This document shows, in pieces, positions 10,619 to 21,699 of a stretch of DNA of 64,000 nt (the first letter of the stretch is position 1; each line of letters starts with the position of its first letter). Under the pieces are notes generated by a model. That model saw only the letters and a list, made by a program, of their open reading frames with translations. It was not told where the DNA came from and searched no databases. The DNA is taken from contig JANTQA010000036.1 in assembly GCA_027625915.1 (NCBI GenBank), positions 3,901,501 to 3,965,500 on the forward strand. The letters are read 5' to 3'. The translations under genes were made by a program, and so were the position numbers. Source of the DNA: Anaeramoeba flamelloides. Lineage: Eukaryota; Metamonada; Anaeramoebidae.

Positions 10619-12629
10619 AATTGCTTAAAAAATCAATATGCTTTAAAAAACAACAATTACAAGGAGTATTAAAGTTATTACTGTTTTGTTCAAGATTTTG
10701 GAAAATTAAAGAGGTTTTTGCAATATTAAATCAATTTAATATTAATAAAAAATGGGAAATTAAAAAAACATATTGTATAAAAGATGTATTTAATTTTCAA
10801 AAAAAATTCAATCTATTTTTTAAAAATAATAATTATAAAGTAACAGAATCTATCTTCAAAAAGTTTAAAAAACAATTTATAATGAAAGATAGAGTAGTTT
10901 TGAATATACCTAAAAATGAATTAAAATTATTTAGTTTGATTAACAGAGTTTATGATAATAAAGAGTTGATAAAAGAAATTAAAGATAGAAATAATAATAA
11001 GTATCGAAAACTAATTGATCAAATTAATATGGAATTCGAAAGTAATTATAATTTTTGGAAAAAAACAGCCGGATAAGAGAATCTTCAAAAAAAATGATTT
11101 TAAATAATAATAATTTGGAAAAATCCTATTTTAATTATGTCAAATCAATAAGTAAAAAACCCAAAAAAATATATAATAAATTTTATAAAAAATTATAATT
11201 TAGACAAAGAAAATTTATTTGATTTAAAAATTAAAGAAATATTCTCAGTTGCCAAAATCGAAGAATTAATTAAATATCAGAAAAATAAATCAGTTCAAGA
11301 TTTTGACAAAATTAAACATTATAAATCAAGTAAAAATCAAAGTAACGAATTTTATTTAAATTATGAAAATTTTCTAATTACAATTCAAAAAATATTTCTA
11401 AATTGGATACAAGATATTTCTCAAAAAAATATTAATTTTATTAAAAAAAGAAATATATTATTCATTCATAAATCAGGAGATGAGGGGGTCCCACTTAATT
11501 ATCGGCCCATTTCCATAAACAAAACACTCCCAAGATTTTTTCTTAAATTATTATATGCTGGGATACAAGATTCTTGGGACATAGTATCAAAAAAACAATT
11601 TGGATTTAAGAAAAAATTAGATACACAGATTGCTGTTTTGAATTTATTATATAAATATAAAAAAATTATACAAAAAACAAAGAAAAATGAAAATGTATAT
11701 ATAGTTACAATTGATATTCAAAAATGTTTTGACTCTATTCATCATTCATTGATTTATCACTCAATTAAAAAATTTATCAAAAATGAAATTATTGTAGAAT
11801 ATCTACTTGCTTATTACTCAAAGGAAGGAATAGGTGTTTACCAAGGAGATCCATTATCTCCTCTATTATTTGGTTTTATTTCTCATTTTCTTTTAGAAAA
11901 AATCAATTCACTAGCAATACACGGACAGATGTTTGCTGATGATTTGATATTAATAATGAAAGGATCAATGATTGAAATAAATTATCAATTACAAAAAATA
12001 TATAAAATAATAAAAGATTTTGGAATGAATCCAAATGATGATAAAACAAAAAAAACCCTAATACCAAAAGAAATTTTATATCTTGGTATTTGGTTAGACA
12101 AAAAAACTCATCTAAAATTTAACTTTGAAAAGGTCAATAATAATTTTGAAAAAATCCTACATATTTTTAAAGAAAGGAATTTTTCTAATGGGTTAAAAAT
12201 TCAATTCTTTAAAGCCGTTTTACATAGTCAACTATTATATGGGTTGGAGATATTTGACTTTACAGAATCCGATTTCAAAAAAATTGATATTTGGATTAAT
12301 AAGAAAATCACAGAATCGCTTTTAATAAACCCACATTACCCAAGACTTATCTATAAAACTGAAGCAAAAATTGATTTGGCAAGAATCACAATTTACAAAA
12401 GAAAATTCAAATTAATTCAAAAATTAAAAATTTTGGGATTTGATAAATTAATAAATCTTCAGATCTTCAGAGAAAAGAAACAGAAAACATTAATTGGAAA
12501 GCTCGAAATTTAAAAGAATTAGAATCTGAACTCGAAGTTTACAGAATTAATCAATTAAAAAATAGTACAAGTTGGAAAGTACAAAATTATTTGAAAATAA
12601 TTTTGATACAGGGAAATATTAACAAACAG

Positions 12630-12718
12630 TCGTGTCTAGGTTTTTTTAATTTAAGAAATAAACCGAAAATTTATTAAAATTTTCTGTTTATTTCTTAAAT
12701 TAAAAAAAAACCTTAACG
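12630..12718 (+). mobile_element. Hairpin element in LINE ORF (core type 1)
   Basis: 89 nt, TCGTGTCTAGGTTTTTTT to AAAAAAACCTTAACG, folding through the pair TTTAAGAAATAAAC / GTTTATTTCTTAAA. The LINE frame reads CAG before it and CAC AAA AAA TAT after it, so the unit looks cleanly inserted. There is no obvious target duplication beyond one or two bases and no A-tail. Confidence 0.8.
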
Positions 12719-12894
12719 CACAAAAAATATTTAAAATGGAAGGGTTCAACTTCTATTCTAAAGTTAAGAAATTATACAAATTATCTTAATAGATATTCTT
12801 ATTTTATGAACAAAAATAAATCACAATTTTGTCAATTGTGTAAAATAAATAAAGATTTGGATATCATTGAAGATTTGGATCATTTTCTCTGTGA

Positions 12895-12980
12895 TCGTGT
12901 CTAGGTTTTTCCAGGATTCAAAAGAATTGCGTAAAATCTTTGATTTTACTCTATTCTTTTGAATTCTGAAAACCTAACGA
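12895..12980 (+). mobile_element. Hairpin element in LINE ORF (core type 2)
   Basis: 86 nt, TCGTGTCTAGGTTTTTC to CTGAAAACCTAACGA, with the stem pair ATTCAAAAGAATTG / CTATTCTTTTGAAT. It sits inside a codon of the LINE zinc-knuckle region; sequence on both sides is in one frame without it (TGT GA + C TGC CCA). It shares its ends with 12630-12718 but has a different core. Confidence 0.8.
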
Positions 12981-13644
12981 CTGCCCAGCCTATGAAAATA
13001 ATCGTAAAATCTGGATTTCTGAATTAGAAAAAAATAATTTTTCACTTATTTTTAAATAATAATAATATTTATAATATTATTAATAAACAAGATTCAATAT
13101 CTTTATTAGCTTTAGTCGCTAATAAGACTATGTTTGAATCTATTATACGATTTCTAAATTCAAGTTTAGGAATTCGGGCAAACAAGAGGAATTCTAAACT
13201 CCTCCCTTAAATTACAATAAAAAAAAAATTAAAGAGATTTTTTTTCTTTCCATCATAAAATTGAATTGAAAAAAGAGTATGTAACATTTAAACACCAATT
13301 TTTATAGTTTACGGTATGTTTGAAAAAAAAAAAAAAAATAGAATATTTTCTATTTTCGAGGGTTTTTTTCAGTGATTCTTTCATTTTTTGAAAGTGAACA
13401 ACTTTGAAAAAATACCAATTCAATTTTTGTTATTTAAGTTGAGAAAGAAAAAAAAAAATAAAAAAAAAAAAAGAATAAAAGGCATCGGGTGAAAGATAAA
13501 ATATATCACAATTCATTTGATTATCCTTTAACTACTTTACTTTTATTTATATAATAAATCCAGGATAACATTTTAATTCAATTTATAATATTATAAATTA
13601 ATATTTTTATTATCAATTTTTTTTTCAATGTCTTATTATAATAG

Positions 13645-13809
13645 AACCATGATGGGCTAATCGATCAACAAGAATTACATAATTTGATGAAAAATATTGG
13701 CGAAGAATTCACTGAAAATCAAATCGCAATATTGATGAATGAAATTGATTTTGACAAAGATGGTGCCATCTCATTTGAAGATTTTAAAAAACTTTTTGAA
13801 GAAAAATAA
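13645..13809 (+). CDS. Calmodulin-like EF-hand protein, exon 2
   Basis: Encodes residues 94-147 and completes EF-hand 3 (92-103, DQNHDGLIDQQE, canonical). EF-hand 4 is at 128-139 (DFDKDGAISFED), with Asp instead of Glu at loop position 12. The linker ENQIAILMNEI matches calmodulin's equivalent helix. It ends in TAA, and AATAAA follows at about 13833 as a likely polyadenylation signal. The protein therefore probably has two or three working Ca2+ sites. Confidence 0.93.
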   Translation, partial: NHDGLIDQQELHNLMKNIGEEFTENQIAILMNEIDFDKDGAISFEDFKKLFEEK

Positions 13810-14799
13810 ATAGCTTTTTTAAAAGCATTTTTTTAATAAAGAAAATTGCGCGGATATCTAAATTAAACTATAATTTTATTCAAAGAAATAAAAAAATCTT
13901 TTTCCTAAAAATAAAATTATTTCAAAAAGTTATTTTTTATTCAATTTATTTTTTTGCTAATTTTCATTAAATTTAAATCATGATTAAAAAAATTAAAATT
14001 AAAATGAACTCTTTAAATTACTAATGTAAATATAAATAAACTATATTTTAAAATCATTAGCACATTAAAAATCAAATTTTGAAAATAAATATTTTTATAA
14101 ATTGAAGTTATCTATTATAATAAAAAAATTACTATTTTAATAATCAATTCTATTCACTAGAAATATTTATTTTTCATCTCATATAAAATAAAAAAAAATA
14201 AAAAAAATAAATTGGGCCATTTATTATGAAATTTAGTTTATTTGAAAAAAGAATATCAAAATTCATTTTTATTACTTGAAAAGGGTGTATAGAAGATAAA
14301 AAATAAAAAAAAAAATGATCTTTCGATAAGCTCTTTTAACACTTTATTTTCTTAATAAATTGTTGTTTCTATCTACTCAACGAATCAATATTATCTAAAA
14401 AATATACTAATTTGGAGTCAATTTGTCAAGTAAACTATTTTTAAAAATTTTTGACTCACTTTCTAATGTTAATGGAAGTTGTTTTGAGGGTTTATTACAT
14501 AACCTTATCAAAAAAATTATTTTTAAATTTTTTAAATCATAACCATTTTTTCTTATTTTTCAAATTTTTAATTTTTCTTTAATTTTTCTTTTTCTTTTTT
14601 TTTTATTTTTTCAAAAAAAAAATATCCTATGAGCCATAATCTTGACCATACTAGAGCTAAAGTAAAAACTCTAAATAAAATAAGAGTTTTCAGTCAAACG
14701 GGAGGAAATTATACTGAATCACATCTATATGTAATAAAGAAAAAAAAGCAATTTTTTCAATTTTTTTGTTTTTTCTGTCATCAGAATTGAAGAGTGAAA

Positions 14800-15172
14800 C
14801 GTAAATATGTTTGGAAGGTTTTTTAAATTAAAATTTTCTTTGTGGGGTGTTATCATAATTTTTATTTTGGTTTTATTAGGGACTTTTAAAGATTATTTTA
14901 GTTTTTTGAGGTAATTGAGTAAAAGTTTAAATTTCAATGGATAAAACACAAAAATCAGATATATATATATTATATTATACCTTTCCAATCTTTTAGTCTT
15001 ACACTCAATAAATCGATTTCTGAACAAAAAAAAAGAAAAATTTAAAAATTCTCTTTTTGAATCACCATTAAAAACTATACCAAGTACAAGATCGATCAAC
15101 TAGTGAATCAAATTTACAAATCACTACACCTGACACTGGATAATCGTTTTTCTAGTTTCAGGGATTTGTAAG
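14800..15172 (+). repeat. Partial copy of the 530-bp foldback family
   Basis: The right part (ACCAAGTACAAGATCGATCA, CAAATCACTACACCTG, TTTCAGGGA) matches the right arm of 39593-40123. The left part matches that element's interior (TGTGGG...TTGGTTTTATT). Degenerate and non-coding. Confidence 0.6.
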
Positions 15173-15714
15173 CATTAAATAAATGTTAACCACAGAAGAA
15201 TAAAATAAAGGGTTAAAATACTTTCTAGTCTTTTTCAAACTGTCAGACTTACAGATTTCTAAAAGATTTCAGTCTCTGAGATTCTTTCATATTTTTTCAA
15301 ATTTCAATACTTGATACAAACTTTTATATTAAGAAAAAAAGGTAAAAAATAATAATTATCAAAAGATGAACTATTGAAATTTGATTGAATTTTTTGAAAG
15401 TTAGCTAAATAAAAAGATCATCATTATTCGCTTTCAAAAACCTGAAACTCTTTTTGTGAAAATTTAAAAAGTGGAAAGTTGTTTAAATTACATGTATTTA
15501 AAAGTTTAAATTGAAAAAACTTTTAAATTGAAAAGTTATTGAATTTTGATCTTCTAATTCCTTTCATTATTGGGAATAATTTGAAAAAAACAAAAGTGTT
15601 GTGAAGTAAAGCAAGTGACTACAATTTTTAGGCTATTCTTGTCGAGCCATCTTAAAAATTAATTCATTTTTTTTAATTTTCTTTCAAATAAAGAATCTTT
15701 TTAATATTTTTTAA

Positions 15715-15990
15715 ATGTCTGTCGAACTAATTAAACTTCACAAAGGAGCAATAACAAAAAAGGTCATCAAGTCTGGAAAAGGAGAATCTCCAAAAAAATT
15801 GTCCAAGTGTACGGTTTCTTATGTAGGAACAGATGAAAATGGTAATGTCTTTGATTCTTCCCAATTCCGTAGTAGCGACTTTACTTTCGAACTAGGATCA
15901 CACCGCATTATCAAAGGTTGGGAAATTGCACTACAATCTATGAAAGAAGGAGAAATATCAATTTTTACAATTCAACCTGAACTTGCTTAT
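15715..15990 (+). CDS. FKBP-type peptidyl-prolyl isomerase with TPR tail, exon 1 (FKBP domain)
   Basis: Residues 1-92 of a 270-residue immunophilin that would catalyse cis-trans isomerisation of prolyl bonds and, through its TPRs, dock on Hsp90/Hsp70-type chaperones. The FKBP fold is clear: VSYVGTDENGNVFDSS, then FELGSHRIIKGWEIAL, then PELAY. The residues lining the FK506/substrate pocket in FKBP12 are kept or conservative (Tyr, Phe-Asp, Phe, Ile-Ile, Trp, Tyr). The exon ends exactly after Ala-Tyr at a GTTTGT donor. The start ATG gives a short N-terminus (MSVELIKLHKGAIT) as in small FKBPs. Confidence 0.93.
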
Positions 15991-16539
15991 GTTTGTCATC
16001 GCTTTAACATTATTTTTTTTTTTTTTTTTTATTTATTTTTTTCTTTTTTATTTTGTATTTTGTTTTTTTTGTTTTATTTCCAAACACCGATCTAATTGCC
16101 TTTAAATTTGAGTCTATTTTATTTTAAACAAGTGTTAAGTTTTATACAACTGAAAATTTCCTTCTATTTTATACAATTCCTTTCAGATTTGTAAAAACAA
16201 CAAAAAAAAAACAAAGAAAAAGTAAAATCACGATCAAAAAAAGCATAAATCAATAACAAAAGAAACTTAAAAAAGAAAAAAAAAGTATCACTGATTTAAA
16301 ACTGTTTACCATTTTTCCTCTTTCTGTAATTTATGTGCTTTTCTAAAAATTGCCAATTAGATTATTTTCAAGGAAAAACAAGAAAATTTTTTCCTCTGAT
16401 CCAAAATTGTTTTTTGAAATAAAAAAGCTTTTTTTTGCTCTCACTTAATCCGAATACTGACAAATTCAAAAAAAAATTTCTAGCTTTTAATTCAATTCCC
16501 ATTTTTATCCAAATAAAAGGAAAATTAAAAATCGAAAAA

Positions 16540-16925
16540 AAAAAAAATGATATTTCGAGAATGATGAAAAGAGCAAAACAAAAAAATACACAAGAAAATT
16601 TGCTGAAATTTCACCAACAAATATTGTTCGATCAAATAATTAGATACTACCAACTAATTGTATCTGGTTTTTCTATTTAACAAAACTCAATATGAACCTT
16701 TTACAAACAATAACTGAAAAAAAAATTACCGATTTAACGAAACAGATAAAGAAATTGGAAAAAAAAAAAGTAAAACAAAACAGAGAAAAGACAAAAAACG
16801 AAAAAGTTTATCTTGTAAAATCAAAATTATTTCTGAATTGAATGTAAATTGCAGTATTGTTATTTTTTAAACTGTTTTTACTGTTTCTAAATTTTTGGAA
16901 ACTAGTTTATATTAAAATCGAGATA
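16540..16925 (+). mobile_element. Mariner-like non-autonomous element, copy 2 (right part)
   Basis: Shares AGCAAAACAAAAAAATACA, TGTTCGATCAAATAATTAGA-type, and ACTGAAAAAAAAATTACCGA-type blocks with 37970-38250. It ends TCTAAATTTTTGGAAACTAG near 16910, close to the terminal sequence of the 38-kb copy. The left end is not clear. A short ORF (MKRAKQKNTQENLLKFHQQ) recurs in degraded form in the other copies, so it may be a relic of the autonomous element's protein. Confidence 0.6.
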
Positions 16926-18899
16926 GTATGGTTTTAATTTCACTGTTTTTTATCTCAAGTACTTGAGTTAATTTTTTGACAAATATTGAATAACTGTTGT
17001 GTCAATTAATTATTGTATATTAAAAATGTTAGGTACCTTTTTTAATTCAAAACTTTAAGAAAATTAAAGAAATCAAATAAATCACAGAAACCAACTGTAT
17101 ATGTAAACATTAATAAAATTACAGAAATCATATAAATCAGAGAAATCAATGGAATATAAAAATACGAAAAAAATCATTTTATGAGTAATTAATAGCATAT
17201 AAATTACAACTTTCAGAAAAATGTCCTTAATATTCATTAATAATTATTTTGTGAGTACTTGAGAAAAACTATATTCTTATATTGAGAAACCAATTGTGAA
17301 AATGACCAATTTCGGAAATTTCAAAAATTGATTGAAAATCTAATTGAAAAATCTATGATTTAAATTTAAAGACAAAAATTAATACAAAGGATCTAATCTT
17401 AAAGTAATTCATATAAATGCCAAATTATTAAATCATTAGAGACTTATTTTAAAATTATAGTTAAAATGACAAAGGAATATGAAGTGAAAATTCTTTATTT
17501 TTTAAAAACTATTGATTTCAATGATTCTGTGTTTCTCATAGTGTTTACAATTAAAAAAAAAAAAGACATACCAACAATATTTTTAAAAAACAACATTTGA
17601 ATATAAATTCATATTTTTAATAATTTTTACGAGATAAAAGCAATTTGTAAACAATAATAATCAAATTTGTTCTTAAAGATATATTGTAAAAGAATTGGTT
17701 GTAATTGAATTCTTTAATATTGCAATTGCGACTAACAATAAAATAACTGATGAATTCAATTTTTTTGCTTTTTAATTATTCTTTTAAAAAGAGGCTAATT
17801 TTTTTTTATTATTCTATCAAAAATAAGAATACTGAATTTGTGTTGTGTGTACTAAACCAATAATTTGAATTTAGAGATATTGTTAAACCGAATGGAGTGA
17901 GATCTGCAATACTCTCAAGAATCGGTTCCATGCCATAAATTGAGAAGAATTTTTGTTTCAATTATTATTGATATTCAATTTTTATAATTACCAAAAAATA
18001 TTATATTCTTTCAGATGATTTCTCCATAAAATTAGCGTTTCTATGGGGCATAAGCCCAATTTTTAATTAAAATGACACCGTGGTGTATTTTATCGAATTT
18101 TGAATAACTAAGGTATTTCATAAAAAGTGGGTAATTTTTTTTTTTACTTTTCATAAAAAATCATCTTTGTTAGTGAAGTCCTTCTTTAATTAAAAATACC
18201 AAATTAAATTTATTATTAATACCAATTGAATCAATGGCAAAGGTATTTATTTCAAAATATGTTGGTTGAAATATTTCCAAAAAATGAAAAAAAAATAGAA
18301 CTTTTTTGGTGAAAACAATGTACTACCAATTTGGATAAAAAACCGGAAACATGAAAAGGGGGACAAATAATTTTTTAATCAATCAAATGCAGTTATATAT
18401 TTTTCAATTCTATTGGAAAATGTGTTGAGATTAAACAAGTTATGAAAACGATTTTTCAGATCAAAAAAAAATAATAAACACCAATTTTCGCCCTTGGAAA
18501 AATATCCAATAAAATCAAGATCAGAAAATTTAATATCTTTTTATTTATGTAATACAATACAAATAAAAAAATTAAATTTTTATCAAGAATCAATGAATAG
18601 TAGACAATGATTTTTGATATTTAAATACTTTTTTGAAGATTAAGTTTAATAAATATATTTTAAAATAAATTTGCTCCACTTTCTTGGAAATAGCTTATAA
18701 ATAATTAAGAAAATTTTGGGTATTAATGAGACTCTAAATTTTAGCTTGTAAGTTGAAAACATTAACACTGTTCTTTACCCTCACTTTGAAAAAAATTATA
18801 AGTTATTAATTAAACTATCCTAAAAAAAAATTAATTTATTTTCTAATGAGAAATTATTATATTTTATTATTATTATTATTGAAAAAGCATAAATTACAT

Positions 18900-19410
18900 C
18901 GAAATGTCCTTATATCCAAAAATTTCCCTTTTAGAAATTTAATCATAAAATTATAGATTTCGCAATTATTCAAGGGAAAGACACACACGAATTATCTTTA
19001 TGATATAAAATCAAAAACAAAAAATTGACAATAAAAACGAAAAAAAAAAAAAATTGAACAAAGTTTATAAAAAGCAATTGGTAAAAAATAAAAAAATAAA
19101 AAAAAAATACTATCTTTAATTAAGAACACCCAAAATCACAACCAACGATATTTTTGATTAATTTAGATTAATTTGATAATTGAAAGAGAAAGTTCATTTG
19201 GAAGGTCGTTGTTTAATTGTTGTAGTTTATTTTTTCTTTTTGATCTCCTTTTATTTTTCCCCTTGATATTTTTTTTTTTATAAACTTTTTCTTTTTTAAT
19301 TTTCAAGTTACTCCATATTGTCATGTTTCAGTATCTCATTATTAGCAAGTAACCACTTGATCTTTTTTCCTTTGTAACTTTTCTTCCCAATAAAAAGAAA
19401 ATTCAGCAAG
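18900..19410 (+). repeat. Dispersed repeat, copy 1 (direct)
   Basis: Same order of blocks as 51120-51640: ATTATCTTTATG, CACCCAAAATCACAACCAAC, GATTAATTTAGATTAATTTG, AAGTAACCACTTGATC. The segment 19085-19410 is also the reverse complement of 21100-21390, so a pair of inverted arms brackets the TPR exon. Confidence 0.7.
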
Positions 19411-20254
19411 GGAAAAAAGGGAAAAATGGAAAAAAAAATCAAGTTATTATATTTATACTGTTAATATCAAAAATTTTCAAAATATAAACTTTAGAATATT
19501 CACATTTTTAAAAAACAAGTTTATCTATGAACTCTTTTTTAACAAAAGACGATCACATTTTTATATTATTTTCAATATGTAGTAGATAAATATATCCTAC
19601 TTTATTATTTCTTTATTTTAAGGATTTTTTTTATTCCCATTATACGTCTTTTTTTTTTACAAAATAATAAAAAGATAAAACTTACAAAAATTGTTCCTCT
19701 TTTTCTAAAAGATACAAAACAAGAAAATTTTCAAATGAGAAATATCTTAAAGCATTTTGAAAAATTACAGTAAGGTACTATGATTTATTATATAAAAATA
19801 TCATTTTTTTTGAGAATTTTTTCTTTTCATTTCATACTAAAATTTGAAAAAGGTAGAATTATCAAAAAGAGGGGGAAAAAGTAAAAAACGAGACAAACTA
19901 TTTATCAAACAATAAAAAATCTTCTATTTGTCTCAGGATATTAAAAAAAAAATGTGAATATTTAATCTTAAGGTGAGTCTAGAAGTAAGAACTCTGATTT
20001 TTTTTCGGGTTCTGTATTTAAGAAAATAACAGTATATTGATTTTTTTAAACATAATTCCTATTGCTCAAGTTTTCCCCTTTATTATTTATGTAATTATTT
20101 TTTTTTTTTGATCAAAAATACTTTTAATTAAACCTTTGTAAATTAATAAACAAATTAATTTTTTTTTTTTTTTTTTCTTCTCCAACCACCCACTATTGTT
20201 TATCAATATCTATTTCTATATCAATCGATCCAATCCATGATTAATATCTAATAG

Positions 20255-20791
20255 GAAAATAACACAATCAGTGAGATATTAAAACCAAATTCTACTGTTA
20301 TTTATGAAATAGAATTAAAATCTGTTGACAACACTAGATGTTTTGAAAATAGAATAAAAGAATTAAACAAAACAAAAGAACAAGGCAATAATAATTTCCG
20401 TGGCAGTAAATACAATGAAGCAATTGGCAAATATGAAGAATGTTTAAGAATGGTCAAACTTTTCCCTATATCGGGGTTAAATGAAGAAGAAGAAAAACAA
20501 CTTTTCCAATTAAGCCAAACTTATATTTTAAACATTGCAATGACATTTATCAAAATTGAAAAATATGGAAAAGCAATCAGATACTGCGATCTAGCACTTA
20601 AAAACGATCCAAAAAATGAAAAGGCTCTTTACAGAAAGGGGCTAAGTCTTGGTGAAATGGGCAATTTTGAAAATGCACTTGAAATTTTTGATTTTGGTTT
20701 GGAATGTTATAAAAATAATAAGTCAATGAAAACAAAATTAAATTTTTATAAAAAAAAAATGAATAAAACAAAAAATACAAATAAAAAATAA
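20255..20791 (+). CDS. FKBP-type peptidyl-prolyl isomerase with TPR tail, exon 2 (TPR domain)
   Basis: Residues 93-270. The first part (ENNTISEILKPNSTVIYEIE) supplies the last strand of the FKBP fold. Three tetratricopeptide repeats follow: around residues 118-150 (KTKEQGNNNFRGSKYNEAIGK), 155-195 (ILNIAMTFIKIEKYGKAIRY) and 197-230 (EKALYRKGLSLGEMGNFENA). The architecture matches FKBP4/5/8-like chaperone cofactors, but with one isomerase domain. The C-terminus is a Lys/Asn-rich tail. The acceptor at 20254 and phase 0 make the join with exon 1 unambiguous. Confidence 0.92.
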   Translation, partial: ENNTISEILKPNSTVIYEIELKSVDNTRCFENRIKELNKTKEQGNNNFRGSKYNEAIGKYEECLRMVKLFPISGLNEEEEKQLFQLSQTYILNIAMTFIKIEKYGKAIRYCDLALKNDPKNEKALYRKGLSLGEMGNFENALEIFDFGLECYKNNKSMKTKLNFYKKKMNKTKNTNKK

Positions 20792-21099
20792 AGTAGAATT
20801 TAAATAATATTTACCTTTATTGATAGCAAATCGAAAAATAACAAATAATTTATCAAAAAGAAAGAATTAAAAGTTAATACCTTAAATTTTTTTTATAAAC
20901 AACATAAATCAAATTTTCTTTTCTTTATGCTTTCTTTATATTCAATAAAATCAGTTCGCAATGTTTTATTTCAAGAATTGGTGGTTTTTTTTATTTTTGA
21001 TCTTTATTTAACAAATTGATCACAAACTCTTTTACAAAACTTTTTTATACATCAATTCTGTAATTGGGTATATTATTTTTTTCCATTTTTTTTGTTCCT

Positions 21100-21390
21100 G
21101 GCTGAATTTTATTTTTATTGGGAAGAAGAGTTACAAAGGAAAAAAGATCAAGTGGTTACTTGCTATTACTGAGATTATGAAACATGAAAATTTGACGTAA
21201 CTTGAAAATAAAAACGAAAAACGTAGATAAAAAAAGATAAAGAGTTTAAAATTAAACGAGATCAAAAAGAAAAAAAAAATTACAACAAATTAAAGAACTA
21301 TCTTCCAAATGAACATTCAGGATCAATTATTTAATTAAATTGACCAAAAGTATTGTGACTTGTGATTTTGGGAATTCTTAATTAAATATA
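21100..21390 (-). repeat. Dispersed repeat, inverted copy downstream of TPR exon
   Basis: Reverse complement of 19085-19410 (ATTGGGAAGAAGAGTTACAA, GATCAAGTGGTTACTTGCTA, TCTTCCAAATGAAC). It forms the second arm around the FKBP-TPR exon 2. Confidence 0.7.
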
Positions 21391-21699
21391 GAATTGGTTT
21401 TTTTATTTTTTTGTGATTTTTTACCAATTGTTTCTTATCAGCACTTTTTAAATTTCTTTTTTTTTTATTTTTTTACTTCGTTTATCTTTTTCTTTTTGAT
21501 TTTTTGTATTTGGTTTTTTGACAATAAGATAATTCGGGTGTTTCTTTCCCCTTTAATAAGTACAAAATCGATGATTATATGCTTAAATTTCTTTTCAAGA
21601 GGATTTAAGTTGAATGTCATTTAGAGTGTAATTGACAAATTCATTAATAATAATAACTATTCCAATATTTTTCAATTGGTTAAAATAATCGATTTTTTT

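Larger units (their letters stand above)
10090..13228 (+). mobile_element. Degenerate LINE (non-LTR retrotransposon), about 3.1 kb
   Basis: The reverse transcriptase reads in order: HKSGDEGVPLNYRPIS (11467-11514), KQFGFKKKLDTQ (from about 11593), DIQKCFDSIHHS (from 11716), GVYQGDPLSPLLFGF (from about 11833), and the catalytic FADDL (11932-11946). A thumb-like region follows and then a C-terminal zinc-knuckle-like segment (FCQLC at about 12826-12840, DHFLC, CPAYENN). The 5' part (10090-11076) is Lys/Asn-rich and shows no endonuclease that I can recognise. The copy is dead: the frame is broken by a stop at 11074, a TAA near 11197, a frameshift near 12500 and nested insertions. The 3' end carries AAGAGGAATTC...CTCCCTT and an A-rich tail. 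The 5' limit is uncertain. Confidence 0.88.
9008..13644 (+). other. 4.6-kb intron of the calmodulin-like gene
   Basis: GTTTGT donor at 9008, acceptor TATTATAATAG ending at 13644, length 4637 nt. Joining the exons restores a perfect EF-hand 3 loop, so the boundaries are secure. It hosts a sense-oriented LINE and at least three hairpin elements. The part at 9100-10090 has only short open frames of no recognisable family; some of it may be the LINE's 5' region. Confidence 0.85.
15991..20254 (+). other. 4.3-kb intron of the FKBP-TPR gene
   Basis: Donor GTTTGT, acceptor ATCTAATAG ending at 20254, length 4264 nt. It contains a mariner-like element remnant (16540-16925) and one arm of a dispersed repeat (18900-19410). 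The stretch 16930-18900 shows only AT-rich sequence, with an AATCACAGAAA-like run near 17080-17140. Confidence 0.85.

Noticed and set aside
12630-12980. Hairpins in the LINE as a new class of self-removing intron
   Set aside because: Restored frame is expected for any clean insertion into an ORF, and the LINE is already broken elsewhere. No splice consensus is present at the ends. Kept as insertions only.
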